The notes: generated from the letters alone by a model not told the origin. Shown: positions 10,641 through 21,344, counted from the stretch's first letter. The stretch: 64,000 bases of DNA from Asaia bogorensis (GCA_945901855.1 CAMDLT010000008.1:40743-104742); one strand, 5' to 3'. Program-made: numbers and translations.

Positions 10641-10680
10641 CGGGTCGCCGGGGCATTCCCTGGCGGCCCGGTTTCTTTTT
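10641..10680 (+). terminator. Intrinsic terminator after TorF-like porin
   Basis: CGGGTCGCCGGGG-catt-CCCTGGCGGCCCG stem with G-U pairs followed by gtttcttttt. Confidence 0.75.
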
Positions 10681-10711
10681 GGGCGTCTGCCGGGCTAGAG
10701 TTAAGCTCAGC

Positions 10712-11395
10712 ATGAGCCGCACACGCATCCTCATCTTGGCCGACAGCGGTCTTGTCGCCGCCCTTGCCGATGGGCTTGCCGACCACGGGTTCCGGATCGA
10801 AGCGACCGGCGCGCTCGATGCGGCGTTGGCCATGGCGCAGGCGATCGGGTTCGATGCCGCCGCGGTCGATTATGCCGTGCTCGGCCGACGTCCGCGCGCG
10901 GCGCTGGCGCAACTGAATGCGGTTTTGGGGCCGTCGGTGTGCGTGCTGGTGCCAAAATCACTGCGCCGCCCGCCGGATGGCGGGCCTGTCTTGCGCAAAC
11001 CCGTTCGGTTGCAAACCCTGGCGGCGGCGCTGCATAGTTTGGTGCAGCACGCAAAACCGGCTGCCAAGGCGTCCAAACGCACGCCGCCCGCGTATCATTT
11101 CGATGCCGCCGCCCGCCAGATCGTCGATCCCAAAACCGGCCAGTCGCGGCGTTTGACCGAGATCGAAACGGGGCTGCTGACGGCGCTGACGCGCGCGGCC
11201 AGCGCGCCGCTAATGCGAGAAGACTTGCTCCGCGCCGTCTGGGGCTATAATTCAAAGGTCAGCACGCGTACGCTGGAAACGCACGTTTACCGGTTGCGCC
11301 AAAAACTTGCTTGGGACCGGAACCGAACGCCGATTCTCGAGACCGTGCCTGGCGGCTATCGTCTGGCGCCGAGTGGAAAGGAAAAACGCCGGTGA
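10712..11395 (+). CDS. Response-regulator-like protein with OmpR/PhoB winged-helix DNA-binding domain
   Basis: MSRTRILILADSGLVAALADGL... degenerate REC; C-terminal RRLTEIETGLLTALTRAAS...VSTRTLETHVYRLRQKL...ILETVPGGYRL. Confidence 0.85.
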   Translation: MSRTRILILADSGLVAALADGLADHGFRIEATGALDAALAMAQAIGFDAAAVDYAVLGRRPRAALAQLNAVLGPSVCVLVPKSLRRPPDGGPVLRKPVRLQTLAAALHSLVQHAKPAAKASKRTPPAYHFDAAARQIVDPKTGQSRRLTEIETGLLTALTRAASAPLMREDLLRAVWGYNSKVSTRTLETHVYRLRQKLAWDRNRTPILETVPGGYRLAPSGKEKRR

Positions 11396-12225
11396 CAGCC
11401 GACCGTCTTGCCGTCACGTTCTGGGGGACCCGGGGTTCGATCGCGTGCCCAGGTCCCGGCACCGTGCGCTACGGCGGCAATACCCCGTGTTTGGAAGTGC
11501 ATGCCGCTGGTCGCCAGCTGATTTTCGATGCCGGAACCGGGCTGTTGCCGTTGGGTCGTCGCATGGCCGCCGCCGGCACAACCTGCGAAACCGACTGGTA
11601 TTTCACCCATAGCCATTTCGACCATATCCAAGGCATTCCGTTTTTCGATCCGCTCTACAATCCCAAAAACAGCTTTCGCATGTGGGCAGGCCATTTGGCG
11701 CCCGAAATGGATCTTAAATCGGTGCTTTCCTCGATGATGCAGGCGCCGCTCTTTCCGATCCCGATCGGCATCTTTGCGGCTAAAGTCGAGTTCCACGATT
11801 TTGCGGTCGGTACCGATTTGTTGCCGGCCCCCGGTATTCGCATCAAAACGGCGCCGCTCAACCATCCCAACCGCGCGACCGGCTACCGGGTCGAGGTTGC
11901 TGGAAAGTCGCTGTGCTACATAACCGACACCGAGCACACGCCCGGCAAGCTCGACGCCAACATCTTGGGTCTGATCGCGGGTGCCGACTTGGTTGTTTAC
12001 GACAGCACCTATACCGATGCCGAATTTCCAGCGCATGTCGGATGGGGCCATTCGACGTGGCAGGAAGGGATCCGGCTTGTCGATCAGGCCGGCGCCAAGC
12101 GCCTCGTGATTTTCCACCACGACCCCTCGCACGACGATGCGTTCATGGACAAGGTGGGGGCCGAGGCGACAGCAATGCGTCCCGGCACGATCGTGGCCCA
12201 AGAAGGCATGACGATCGAACTGTGA
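11392..12225 (+). CDS. MBL-fold metallohydrolase
   Basis: GTG start overlapping the previous stop by 4 nt; VTFWGTRGSIACPGPGTVRYGGNTPCLEV, THSHFDHIQGIPFF. Confidence 0.88.
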   Translation: MTADRLAVTFWGTRGSIACPGPGTVRYGGNTPCLEVHAAGRQLIFDAGTGLLPLGRRMAAAGTTCETDWYFTHSHFDHIQGIPFFDPLYNPKNSFRMWAGHLAPEMDLKSVLSSMMQAPLFPIPIGIFAAKVEFHDFAVGTDLLPAPGIRIKTAPLNHPNRATGYRVEVAGKSLCYITDTEHTPGKLDANILGLIAGADLVVYDSTYTDAEFPAHVGWGHSTWQEGIRLVDQAGAKRLVIFHHDPSHDDAFMDKVGAEATAMRPGTIVAQEGMTIEL

Positions 12226-13025
12226 GTGCGGCGCGTCGCTTTTGGTTCGGGCTGTCGACGCTGCTGGGGCGTCCGCGCGGCTTTTTTGTTCCCTATCGCC
12301 ATGCGCAGGGCGTCGCGGCACCCGGCGACTATGCCGAACTTGCGACCCTGTTTCAGGCGTCGCACGCGGCGTTCGATACCGGCTTGGCGCGCATCCAACG
12401 CTACAGCCAAGAATTGAACGGTTTTGGCAGCGAACCGCCGCCCGCCCCGCGCTGGCAGCAAGATTGGTTTCCGGGCCTCGATGCCGCCTACGCCTATGCG
12501 CTGGTGCGCGAAACGAACCCCCGGCGCATCGTGGAAATCGGTTCGGGCCACTCGACGCGATTTTTGGCCCGCGCCATCAAGGACGGCAGCCTTGCAACCA
12601 AGCTGGTCGCGATCGACCCTGCGCCGCGTGCAGCGCTGGCGGGCCTCGATGTCGTGTGGGTGCGCCAGCGCCTGGAGACCAGCGGCTTCTCGTTTGCCGA
12701 GCTGCAAGCGGGCGACATTGTGTTCGTCGATTCCTCGCATATTCTGATGCCCGGCACCGATGTTGATTTTGTCTTGGGTCGCGTGCTGCCCGCTTTGCCT
12801 GCGGGCGTGCGCATCCATTTCCACGATATGTTTTTGCCGCGCCCCTATCCTGCCGACTGGGCTTGGCGCGGCTACAACGAACAGAACGCCGTCGCCGCCT
12901 TGCTCGCAGGCCCTGGCTTCGCGCTCGAATGGGGCTCGGCGTATGTGCGCCAAGCCATGGCGGCCGAAACATTCGACATGCCGCCGGGCGCGCACGAATC
13001 CAGCCTGTGGCTGGTCAAACGCTGA
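12222..13025 (+). CDS. Class I SAM-dependent methyltransferase
   Basis: GTG start in a 4-nt overlap with the previous gene; RRIVEIGSGHSTRFLARA, IVFVDSSHILMPGTDVDF, GVRIHFHDMFLPRPYP. Confidence 0.78.
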   Translation: MSAARRFWFGLSTLLGRPRGFFVPYRHAQGVAAPGDYAELATLFQASHAAFDTGLARIQRYSQELNGFGSEPPPAPRWQQDWFPGLDAAYAYALVRETNPRRIVEIGSGHSTRFLARAIKDGSLATKLVAIDPAPRAALAGLDVVWVRQRLETSGFSFAELQAGDIVFVDSSHILMPGTDVDFVLGRVLPALPAGVRIHFHDMFLPRPYPADWAWRGYNEQNAVAALLAGPGFALEWGSAYVRQAMAAETFDMPPGAHESSLWLVKR

Positions 13026-13028
13026 GCG

Positions 13029-14201
13029 TTATTTGTAAGGATCGGCCGCGTCGCGCAGCCCGTCGCCGAGGAAGTTGAACGCCAGCACCGTCGCGATCAC
13101 GGGCAGCACGGGCAGCAGCAGCCACGGATAGAGCGCCACCACGTTGATGTTCTGCGCCTCGGTCAGCAGCACGCCCCACGAGGTGATCGGCGGGCGCAGG
13201 CCGAGCCCCAAAAAGCTCAGTGCCGTTTCGCCCAGAATCATCGTCGGGATCGCAAGCGTGGCCGAGGCGATCAGATGGCTCATAAAACTCGGCACCAGAT
13301 GGCGGAAGATCACGCGCTTGGGCGAAGCGCCCATCAGGTTGGCGGCCGTGCAGAAATCCTCTTCGCGCAGCGACAGCAATTTCGAGCGCACCGCGCGCCC
13401 AAGGCCGGTCCAGCCGATCATGCCCAAAATCAGCGTGATGCCGAAATAGATGTAAAGCGGGCTCCACGATACCGGCAGCGACGCCGACAGCGCCATCCAT
13501 AGCGGCAGTTCCGGAAACGAGCGGATGATTTCGATGATGCGCTGGATCACCATGTCGACCCAGCCGCCGTAATAGCCCGCCAAGCCGCCGAGCACGATGC
13601 CCAGGACGAACTTGATCGTAACGCCGATCAGCCCGATGGTCAGCGAGATGCGCGTCCCGTAGGCAAGGCGGCTGAAGACGTCGCGCCCGAGCCGGTCGGT
13701 GCCGAAAAAGAAAAACGTGCCGCCCTCGGCCGGGCACACGAAATGGAAATTGCCCGCAACCAGCCCCATCCATTCGTAAGAATCGCCACGGCAAAAAAAC
13801 CGCAGCGGCTGGACCTTGTCGGGATTGGGCGCGTAGTTGCGCTTCAGCGTGTCCATGTCGAGCGAATAGTCGAGCCCGTAGACGAAGGGGCCGACGAACT
13901 TCCCCTCATGGAACAGATGCACGGCTTGCGGCGGCGCGTAGACGAACTCGATATTGCGCGTGGCGCTCGCATAGGGCGCGATCATTTCGCTGACAAAAAT
14001 CGAGGCGTACATGACCAGCAAAAACACGCCCGACCACACCGCCAGCCGATGGCGCTTCAGCTTCCACCACATCAGCCGCCATTGCGTGGCCATGTAGTAG
14101 GTTTCGAGCTTGGGATCGAGCTTCTCGCCATCGGCCGGGTCGAACGGCTCGCGGCGTACGTAATGGGGCAGTTTGTCGTCTTGCGGGAGGCTCGCGGTCA
14201 T
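13029..14201 (-). CDS. Peptide ABC transporter permease (YejE/OppC-like)
   Basis: FGTDRLGRDVFSRLAYGTRISL, EAA-loop FCTAANLMGASPKRVIFRHLVPS, ETALSFLGLGLRPPITSWG. Confidence 0.9.
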   Translation of the reverse strand: MTASLPQDDKLPHYVRREPFDPADGEKLDPKLETYYMATQWRLMWWKLKRHRLAVWSGVFLLVMYASIFVSEMIAPYASATRNIEFVYAPPQAVHLFHEGKFVGPFVYGLDYSLDMDTLKRNYAPNPDKVQPLRFFCRGDSYEWMGLVAGNFHFVCPAEGGTFFFFGTDRLGRDVFSRLAYGTRISLTIGLIGVTIKFVLGIVLGGLAGYYGGWVDMVIQRIIEIIRSFPELPLWMALSASLPVSWSPLYIYFGITLILGMIGWTGLGRAVRSKLLSLREEDFCTAANLMGASPKRVIFRHLVPSFMSHLIASATLAIPTMILGETALSFLGLGLRPPITSWGVLLTEAQNINVVALYPWLLLPVLPVIATVLAFNFLGDGLRDAADPYK

Positions 14202-15196
14202 TTCGTTGCCCCCCCATGCAGGCGAATGCGCGGATCGAGCGCGGCAAGGGCAAGGTCCGACAAGAACACGCCCACCACGATCAGCACCGCTTCGATCATC
14301 AGGAACGAGCCTGCCAGATACATGTCCTGGCTGCGCAAAGCGGCCAACAGCATCGGCCCGTTGGTCGGCAGCGACATCACGACCGACACGATGGCCGCGC
14401 CCGAAATCATGTGCGGCAGCAGATCGCCGATATCGGAAATGAAGGGATTGAGCGACATGCGCAGCGGGTATTTCAGCAACGCCCGGCGCGGCGGCAAGCC
14501 CTTGGCTTTGGCCGTGACGTAATACTGCTTTTGCAGCTCGTCGAGCAGGTTGGCGCGCAGGCGCCGGATCATCGCAGCCGTCCCGGAGGTGCCGATGACG
14601 ATCACCGGGATCCACAGATGCTCGAGGATCGAGACGAACTTGCCCCACGACATCGGCGCGTCGATGTATTCGGCATCCATCAATCCGCCGATCGAGGTGC
14701 CGAAAAATACGTTAGCAAGATAGAGCATCACCAGCGCCAGCAAAAACGACGGCGTCGCGAGTCCCAAAAACCCGAGCAGCGTCAGGCCGTAATCGCCCCA
14801 CGAATACTGGTGCGTGGCCGAGTAGATGCCGATCGGGAACGCGACCGCGTAGGTGAAAAGCACCGTCACGAACGCGATCAGAAAGCTCAGCGCCAGCCGG
14901 TCGCCGATCACGGCGCTGACCGGCAGATTATATTCGAACGACCAGCCAAGATCGCCTTGCAGCAACCCGAACAGCCAGTGGAAATACTGTTCGACCGGCG
15001 TGCGGTCGAGCCCGTATTGCTGGCGCAGAAAATCGATGCGCTCCAGGCTCGCGGCTTCGCCTTGCGACTGCAACTCTGCGATCAGCGTCGACAGGTAGTC
15101 GCCCGGCGGCAACTGGATGATCGTGAACACGATCGCGCTGATCGCCAGCAGCGTCGGCACCATGACCAAAATGCGGCGCATCAAATACTGGAACAT
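14198..15196 (-). CDS. Peptide ABC transporter permease (YejB/OppB-like)
   Basis: MFQYLMRRILVMVPTLLAISAIVFTIIQLPPGDYL, YYVTAKAKGLPPRRALLKYPLRMSLNPF; ATGA overlap with next permease. Confidence 0.9.
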   Translation of the reverse strand: MFQYLMRRILVMVPTLLAISAIVFTIIQLPPGDYLSTLIAELQSQGEAASLERIDFLRQQYGLDRTPVEQYFHWLFGLLQGDLGWSFEYNLPVSAVIGDRLALSFLIAFVTVLFTYAVAFPIGIYSATHQYSWGDYGLTLLGFLGLATPSFLLALVMLYLANVFFGTSIGGLMDAEYIDAPMSWGKFVSILEHLWIPVIVIGTSGTAAMIRRLRANLLDELQKQYYVTAKAKGLPPRRALLKYPLRMSLNPFISDIGDLLPHMISGAAIVSVVMSLPTNGPMLLAALRSQDMYLAGSFLMIEAVLIVVGVFLSDLALAALDPRIRLHGGATK

Positions 15197-15198
15197 GG

Positions 15199-17097
15199 CT
15201 ATTTGCGGGCCTCGCCGTCGAACCAGAACGTATCCATGCGATGCATGCCGAAAAAGGCGCCCGGATCCCAGTTCCACACCGCTTCGCCCGGCACGTTGCG
15301 CAAGCGGCGCGAGACGACCACGGGCTGGCGCACATTGGCAACCACGCCGATGCTCCACACATTCTGTGCGTGGTTGTCGAGCATGCGTTGCCAGATGCGC
15401 GCGCGTTCCGCCCGGTCGCCGGACGCGCGCCAGGCTTCGTTCAGCGCAAAAAGTTCCTTGGCGGCGTCCATATCGACGGGCTCGCCCGCCGTGCCGCCGG
15501 TTTCCAGATGCTGGCCCCATTTGGGCCATTGCAGATGCTGCTGGGAAACGGGCGCCAGTTCTTCGGGCGAAAAATCGGCGGTCGCCAGGCCGTTTTCCAG
15601 CCCGAACCACACGCTCATTTTGGTCTCGCCCGAGAAAATGCGATTGCGGAAAATCTCGCGCTGCTGCGGACGCGAATAGAGTTTGACGCCCGCCGCCAGC
15701 CACGAATCGTGGATAAGCTCCAGCACGTCGATCTGTTCGCTGTCTTCGCCCGCCGTCTCGACCACGATTTCGAGCGGTTTGCCGTCGGGCAGCAGGCGCA
15801 CGCCGCGCGCATCGCGTTTGGTAAGGCCGATCTCGTCGAGCAGCCGATTGGCTTGCGCCAGATCGAAGCCGCTCCATGCGTTGCGATAGCGCGCTTGGTA
15901 AAGCGGGCTCGCGGGCAGCAGCGTGTTGGCGCCTTCGACCGCGAGGCCGAAATAGACGACCTGGTTGACCTCGCGCCGATTGATCGCGAGCGACAGCGCG
16001 CGCCGGAAGCGCACGTCGCGCAGCAAACTGCGCCACATCGGGTCGCTCGCGTTCAAATTGGGATAGAGCGCGATATGCGCGCCCTTGGCCGTGTTCCACA
16101 GGCGCGCCTCGAAATCGTTGCGTTTGCCCGCTTGGCGCAAAAACGTGTAGTTCGCGAAGGTGAGGCCGCGCGCCTGCAAATCGCTCTCGCCCGATCCCGT
16201 TTTGGCGGCCAAAATCTTGCTGTCCGCGACGTTCATGATCAGCCGGTCCACATACGGCAACTGGCGGCCGTTTTCGTCGATGCGGTGGTAGAACGGATTG
16301 CGCTCGAACACAAAACGGTCGGCGGGTGCGCGCGTGCGCACGACCCATGGATCGAGCGTGGGCAGATCGGGATTGTCGTTGCGGTTGAGATTGTCGAGCC
16401 GATTGTGGAGCTGCGCCCAATTGCGCGCATTGGCCCGCCGCGCGCTCTGCGCCAGCGCGGTTGCGTCGGCGTAATGGGCGTGGAAAGCGCGCATGTAATG
16501 GGCAGGGCGGTACAGCACGAGCGGCGTCGGCCCCGCGAGCGCCGAAACGAAGCCGGGATTGGGCGCATGCCATTCGTAGACGACGGTCGCAGCGTCGGGA
16601 TACGAAACCTTGGGCAGTTTGCCGTCGACGGTCAGGCGCTTTTCGGGTCCCGTCGGCGACAGATCTTTGTTGTTGGCAACGTCTTCCCAGAAATAGCGGA
16701 AATCTTCGGACGTGAACGGCTTGCCGTCCGACCAGCGATGGCCGGGGCGCAGGCGCATCGTGAAAATGCGGTCCTCGACGATGTCGAGCGCTTCGAGCAG
16801 ATCGGGCGCAAGCTTCAGATCGGCATCGAACCCGACCAGCCGCGCGTAGCTGAAGACCGACATGATGCGCACGTCCTGGGCGCGGCCCGCCAGCATGCGA
16901 AGCTCCCCGCCATGGCGGCCGGGCTCCCAATCTTCGCGCGCGAGCTTGGTTGCCAGCGGCGCTGCGGGCAAACGCTCGGCGACCGGCGGCAGCTTGCCCG
17001 CCGCAACGTCGCCAGCAAGCGACGGCGTTTCGACAAACGCCGCGTTGGCGGCCGTGCTTGCCAGCAGCAGAAAGGCGAGGGCCAGCGCGCGCTTCAT
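15199..17097 (-). CDS. ABC transporter extracellular solute-binding protein family 5 (YejA/oligopeptide type)
   Basis: Signal peptide [70 protein letters not shown]. Confidence 0.88.
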   Translation of the reverse strand: MKRALALAFLLLASTAANAAFVETPSLAGDVAAGKLPPVAERLPAAPLATKLAREDWEPGRHGGELRMLAGRAQDVRIMSVFSYARLVGFDADLKLAPDLLEALDIVEDRIFTMRLRPGHRWSDGKPFTSEDFRYFWEDVANNKDLSPTGPEKRLTVDGKLPKVSYPDAATVVYEWHAPNPGFVSALAGPTPLVLYRPAHYMRAFHAHYADATALAQSARRANARNWAQLHNRLDNLNRNDNPDLPTLDPWVVRTRAPADRFVFERNPFYHRIDENGRQLPYVDRLIMNVADSKILAAKTGSGESDLQARGLTFANYTFLRQAGKRNDFEARLWNTAKGAHIALYPNLNASDPMWRSLLRDVRFRRALSLAINRREVNQVVYFGLAVEGANTLLPASPLYQARYRNAWSGFDLAQANRLLDEIGLTKRDARGVRLLPDGKPLEIVVETAGEDSEQIDVLELIHDSWLAAGVKLYSRPQQREIFRNRIFSGETKMSVWFGLENGLATADFSPEELAPVSQQHLQWPKWGQHLETGGTAGEPVDMDAAKELFALNEAWRASGDRAERARIWQRMLDNHAQNVWSIGVVANVRQPVVVSRRLRNVPGEAVWNWDPGAFFGMHRMDTFWFDGEARK

Positions 17098-19016
17098 GCC
17101 GGTATCCTCGGCCGCGCGAAACGGCGCAATTCGTCGTGCGCGCTGCCGCGCTGGGCACGCACCAAATGCCCGTGCCCAAGGTCGATCAACGTGGCGTCGC
17201 TTGTCGCGTCGATCGTGAACGGGGCGGGCCACAAAGCGGGCACCGAGGCGCGGCCTTCCATCAGCGCCGCCAGATCGAGCGGCTGGTCGATATTGGGCTC
17301 GGGCACGGCCGAGAGCAGCGCTTGCGTATAGGGATGGATCGGTTCTTGGAACAGGCGTTGGCGCGGCGCCACCTCGACCAGGCGGCCTGCGCACATCACG
17401 GCGATGCGGTCGGCCATGTAGTCGACGACGGCCAGATTGTGGCTCACGAAAATGTAGGTGAGGCCGAGCGCCTTCTTGAGATCCTGCAGCAGATTGAGCA
17501 CCTGCGCTTGGATCGACACGTCGAGCGCCGATACGGGCTCGTCGAGCAGCAGCAATTTGGGACCGAGGGCGAGCGCGCGCGCGATGCCGATACGCTGGCG
17601 CTGGCCGCCCGAAAACGAATGCGGGTAGCGGTTGAGCGCGCGGTCGTCGAGCCCGACGACGCGCAAAAGCTCGCTCACCGTCAAGCGCCGACCTTTTTCG
17701 TCGCCGATTTCGTGGATCACCAGCGGTTCGGCGACGATGTCGCCCACCGTCATGCGCGGATTGAGCGAGCCGAACGGATCCTGGAAAACGAACTGCACTT
17801 GGCGGCGATATTCGAACAGGGCCGCATCCTGCAGCTCGTGCACATTGCGCCCGTCAAATTCGACCGTTCCGGAATCGGGCGTCAGCGCGCGCATGATCAT
17901 CTTCGAAACGGTCGTCTTGCCGCAGCCCGACTCGCCGACCAGCCCCAGGCATTCGCCGGGCAGCACGTCGAAGCTGACATCGTCGACGGCGAGCACCGAT
18001 TGCGGCGCGCCTGCGCCAAGGAACCCGGATTTGCGGATCGCGTAGGTCTTGCGCAGATTTTTGACCGACAGAAGCGGCCGGCGCTGCTCGCCTGCGTCCG
18101 GCAGCGGGCCTGCGGTCTTTTCGCGCCGCTCGGGCGGCGCGTTGCGTCGGCGCACCATCTCGCCCAGATCGCTTTTGATGGCGCGCAACGGCACGAGCTT
18201 TTCGCCCGGTTTCATGTTGAAGCGCGGCACCGCGTTCAGCAGCGCCTTCAAATAGGGATGTTCGGGGCGCCGGAAGATGTCCTCGCGCATGCCCGCTTCC
18301 ATCACGCGGCCGCGATACATCACGACCACTTCGTCGGCCATGTTCGCGACCACGCCCAGATCGTGCGTGATCAGCAAAATCGCCATGCCCAGATCGCGCT
18401 GCAGATCCTTGAGCAGTTTCAAGATCTGCGCCTGGATCGTCACGTCGAGCGCCGTGGTCGGTTCGTCCGCGATCAGCAAAGCGGGCCGGCACACGAGCGC
18501 CATGGCGATCATCGCGCGCTGGCGCAACCCGCCCGACAATTCGAACGGATAGGTTTCGAGGGCTTTTTTGGGATTGGGGAAGCCCACGCGCGCGAGCATG
18601 TCCTGGGCGAGGTCGAGGGCCGCCTTTTCGTCTTTTGTCTGGTGCAGGCGCACGGCCTCGGAAATCTGGTCGCCGACCGTGTGCAGCGGCGAGAGCGACG
18701 TCATCGGTTCCTGGAAGATGATCGAGATGCGCCCGCCGCGCAGCTTGCGATAGCCGGGCCCGTCGCTGTCGAGCGTTGCGAGATCGGTCGTGGTGCCGCG
18801 GTCGTTGAACAGGATGCTGCCGCGCGCGATGCGGCCCGCTTTGGGCAAGATGCCCATCACGCATTGGCTGATGACGGTCTTGCCCGAACCCGATTCGCCG
18901 ACGATCGCGACCGTCGAGCCCGGCCGCACGCGAAAATCCACGCCGTCGACGGCCTTGATGTGCGTGTTGTGCACGCGAAACTCGATCGCCAGGTCGCGAA
19001 CTTCGAGCAGATTCAC
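17094..19016 (-). CDS. Dual-domain peptide ABC transporter ATP-binding protein (YejF-like)
   Basis: Two ABC cassettes: GESGSGKT / [15 protein letters not shown] / [12 protein letters not shown] and GESGCGKT / [15 protein letters not shown] / [12 protein letters not shown]. Confidence 0.93.
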   Translation of the reverse strand: MNLLEVRDLAIEFRVHNTHIKAVDGVDFRVRPGSTVAIVGESGSGKTVISQCVMGILPKAGRIARGSILFNDRGTTTDLATLDSDGPGYRKLRGGRISIIFQEPMTSLSPLHTVGDQISEAVRLHQTKDEKAALDLAQDMLARVGFPNPKKALETYPFELSGGLRQRAMIAMALVCRPALLIADEPTTALDVTIQAQILKLLKDLQRDLGMAILLITHDLGVVANMADEVVVMYRGRVMEAGMREDIFRRPEHPYLKALLNAVPRFNMKPGEKLVPLRAIKSDLGEMVRRRNAPPERREKTAGPLPDAGEQRRPLLSVKNLRKTYAIRKSGFLGAGAPQSVLAVDDVSFDVLPGECLGLVGESGCGKTTVSKMIMRALTPDSGTVEFDGRNVHELQDAALFEYRRQVQFVFQDPFGSLNPRMTVGDIVAEPLVIHEIGDEKGRRLTVSELLRVVGLDDRALNRYPHSFSGGQRQRIGIARALALGPKLLLLDEPVSALDVSIQAQVLNLLQDLKKALGLTYIFVSHNLAVVDYMADRIAVMCAGRLVEVAPRQRLFQEPIHPYTQALLSAVPEPNIDQPLDLAALMEGRASVPALWPAPFTIDATSDATLIDLGHGHLVRAQRGSAHDELRRFARPRIPA

Positions 19017-19519
19017 GCCTGCACCGTGTCGCTCGCGGGCGGCAGACGGATGCCAAGCGCCGCCAAATTCGCATGCGTCGCAGGGTCGATAGGCAGGCCC
19101 AGGGCTTGGGCAGCCTTGGCCGCGCGCGCCGCCAGGGCCGCAAAATTCTCGGCGCCCGAATCGGCTTTCGCCGTCGTGCGGTCGCTGCGAATCGTCAGTT
19201 GCATCCAACCCCCCGTGCGGTCGCGGTTGGTGGCGTAGAACGCGACCTTCAGCGACCGAACCTCATCCCAGCGCAGACTAGCGTGCGTCGTACGCGAAAG
19301 CGAGAGACCCGTCTCGTCCCAGGCGATGCGGGTTTGTTGGCGCTGCCAGGTGCGAACGGCGAAGGCCACGAACAGCAAACACAACGGCACCAGAATCCAG
19401 TGCGCGAAGCTCCAAGTCCCCAACGACAGGGCCGGACCGCCGGTGAACGCGATGCCGACCAATGCGCGCGCATAGTCGCCGAGCACGGCTTTGGGCGGAT
19501 AAAAAAGCTGCTCTGTCAT
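19013..19519 (-). CDS. Membrane protein of unknown function (two TM segments plus PH-like/DUF region)
   Basis: ALVGIAFTGGPALSLGTWSFAHWILVPLCLLFVAFAV hydrophobic stretches; overlaps ABC ATPase start by 4 nt. Confidence 0.65.
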   Translation of the reverse strand: MTEQLFYPPKAVLGDYARALVGIAFTGGPALSLGTWSFAHWILVPLCLLFVAFAVRTWQRQQTRIAWDETGLSLSRTTHASLRWDEVRSLKVAFYATNRDRTGGWMQLTIRSDRTTAKADSGAENFAALAARAAKAAQALGLPIDPATHANLAALGIRLPPASDTVQA

Positions 19520-20283
19520 GCGGGCGTTGCAAAAATTTCAAGCGGATCGGCAAAGCGCGCGGCGCGATGCGTGCCTAACGCGACGAACAGTTTGGCCAAG
19601 AACGCCCAGGCCGCCTCGTCGTGCGCCAAATGGTGCGTCAGCAGGCCGGTCGGCTCGTCCGCATCGACGCGCCCGGCCAGCCGCGCTTGCAGATGCGCAA
19701 CCAGCGCGCCCAAACATTGGCGCTCGCCCGCGAACAAGCGCGTGCGCCAATCCATGATGTCGAGATGCGTATTGGTTTGCGCGATGCCCAATGGCACGCG
19801 CTTGCGCGCATTGAAGGTCGACAGGCCCCGCAGCCCCGCCCCGCGCAACCCCGCCGCCACTTCGGGCGCAATGCGATTATGCGGCGGCACCAGCATTGCC
19901 AGCATGTCGGGGAACAGCGCGCGCAAAGCCATATGCCCGCGCGCCAGTTCGCCCAGCACGTAGGCTGTCGGGCGATGGGCGCCAAGCTCGGCCTTGGGGG
20001 CGCCAAGCGGGGCGTGGTTCCAATGGTTCCAGCCATGCTGGCAGACGCGCACATGGCGCGCGCGCAAAAGCCGTTCTGCCAGCGCCGGTACGGCACGCGC
20101 CGGGATTACTGCGATCGCGATCGGCACGTCGGGCGCCACGGTCAGCAGCCGGTCGAGCGCTGCGGTCGGATGCGTTGCATCGTCGTCGCGCCACCACAGG
20201 CTCGCCGTTTTGCCCGCCGCTGCAAACCCGTCGAGGGCGGTCTTCAAATCGGCCCAATCGGCCAAGGGTGCAGTTACAGCCAT
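19516..20283 (-). CDS. Polysaccharide deacetylase-like protein
   Basis: SLWWRDDDATHPTAALDRLL, HVRVCQHGWNHWNHAP, AMLVPPHNRIAPEVAAGL, TGLLTHHLAHDEAAW motif arrangement. Confidence 0.75.
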   Translation of the reverse strand: MAVTAPLADWADLKTALDGFAAAGKTASLWWRDDDATHPTAALDRLLTVAPDVPIAIAVIPARAVPALAERLLRARHVRVCQHGWNHWNHAPLGAPKAELGAHRPTAYVLGELARGHMALRALFPDMLAMLVPPHNRIAPEVAAGLRGAGLRGLSTFNARKRVPLGIAQTNTHLDIMDWRTRLFAGERQCLGALVAHLQARLAGRVDADEPTGLLTHHLAHDEAAWAFLAKLFVALGTHRAARFADPLEIFATPA

Positions 20284-21344
20284 TGCGCAGCAAGTTTTGC
20301 GGCAATGGCGGCGCCTGCGCAAGAAATGTCGTGGGGGGCTGGCGCTTTGGCGGCGTCGATCGCGTCGTCGAGGGTTTGGTCGGTGCCCAAAACCGCAGCC
20401 AAACCGCGCCGCTTGAAAGCAGTGGCGCGAATCGTCTGTTCGCGCTCGTTGCCCGCCGCAAACGGCACCAAAATCGCCGGGCAGCGCGCTTGCAGCAGAT
20501 CGACGCAGGTATTGTAGCCGGCTTGGCTGATCGACAGGCGCGCGTGGCGCAGCAAATCGGCAAAATCCGGCCGGTTATGTTCGATCGCGACAAACCGATT
20601 GTCGCAGGCCCGCAGGGGACCCGCATTGCCCACCCGTATGCGCCAGCGCTCGCGCGCATGGGCGCGCCGCGCGGCGCACGCAAGCGCCCTATCGAGCAAA
20701 GCAGCCCCCGCCGCCCCGCCGCCAACCGATACGACAATTTCGTCGCGTCCGGTTGCAGGCGTTGCGCCAGGCGATGCGACGTAGCCCGTATAGACGAGCT
20801 TGCCTGCCAACGCCGCCGCCTCGGGCCAGCTTGTTTCCAGGGGCAGAAAATCGCGATCGCCATGCACCAGAATCGCGGCATACCGTCCGGCCGCCTCGAT
20901 CCGTTTGGCGGCTTTGCGGTCGTCGGCCGGGCGCTGCAGCACGTCGCGCACCGATCCTAGGACCGGAATCGACGCGGCTTTTGCCAGCAGCGCTTCAAGT
21001 TCGAACGCCAGCATGCCCCGCCCGAACGGATAAAGTTCGACGATCAGCAGATCGGGATCGACACGCTCGAACAGCTCCAGCGTGGCGCTGGCGCGTACGC
21101 CGCGCCATGCATCGTCGATCGCCCGGCCGTGCTCGTCGCGCAAATCCTTGAAGCTTGCATCGGCCGCGCGCAGCCACGGCAGCTGTACAAGGTGCGCGCG
21201 CCCGTGCGCCAGCCCCAGCGGCGCGCCGCCCGAGGCCAGCGTCGTGTCGTGGCCCGCATCCGCGAGCGCGGCGGCAAGGGCCGCCATGCGATGCGCATGG
21301 CCCGAGCCCAGCAGATGCTGGACATGGATCAGGACCTTTGCCAT
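20274..21344 (-). CDS. MurG-like (GT28-fold) glycosyltransferase
   Basis: MAKVLIHVQHLLGSGHAHRMAALAAALADAGHDTTLASGG; C-terminal LSISQAGYNTCVDLLQARCPAILVPFAAGNEREQTIRA. Confidence 0.82.
   Translation of the reverse strand: MAKVLIHVQHLLGSGHAHRMAALAAALADAGHDTTLASGGAPLGLAHGRAHLVQLPWLRAADASFKDLRDEHGRAIDDAWRGVRASATLELFERVDPDLLIVELYPFGRGMLAFELEALLAKAASIPVLGSVRDVLQRPADDRKAAKRIEAAGRYAAILVHGDRDFLPLETSWPEAAALAGKLVYTGYVASPGATPATGRDEIVVSVGGGAAGAALLDRALACAARRAHARERWRIRVGNAGPLRACDNRFVAIEHNRPDFADLLRHARLSISQAGYNTCVDLLQARCPAILVPFAAGNEREQTIRATAFKRRGLAAVLGTDQTLDDAIDAAKAPAPHDISCAGAAIAAKLAAQWL

Noticed and set aside
14216-15679. 487-aa plus-strand ORF opposite the ABC permease/SBP
   Set aside because: Antisense Gln/Arg/Asp/His-rich shadow ORF without motifs.
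15197-17179. Upstream part of the 993-aa minus ORF ending in the ABC permease
   Set aside because: Out-of-frame low-complexity extension overlapping the solute-binding protein; the true permease starts at ATG 15196.
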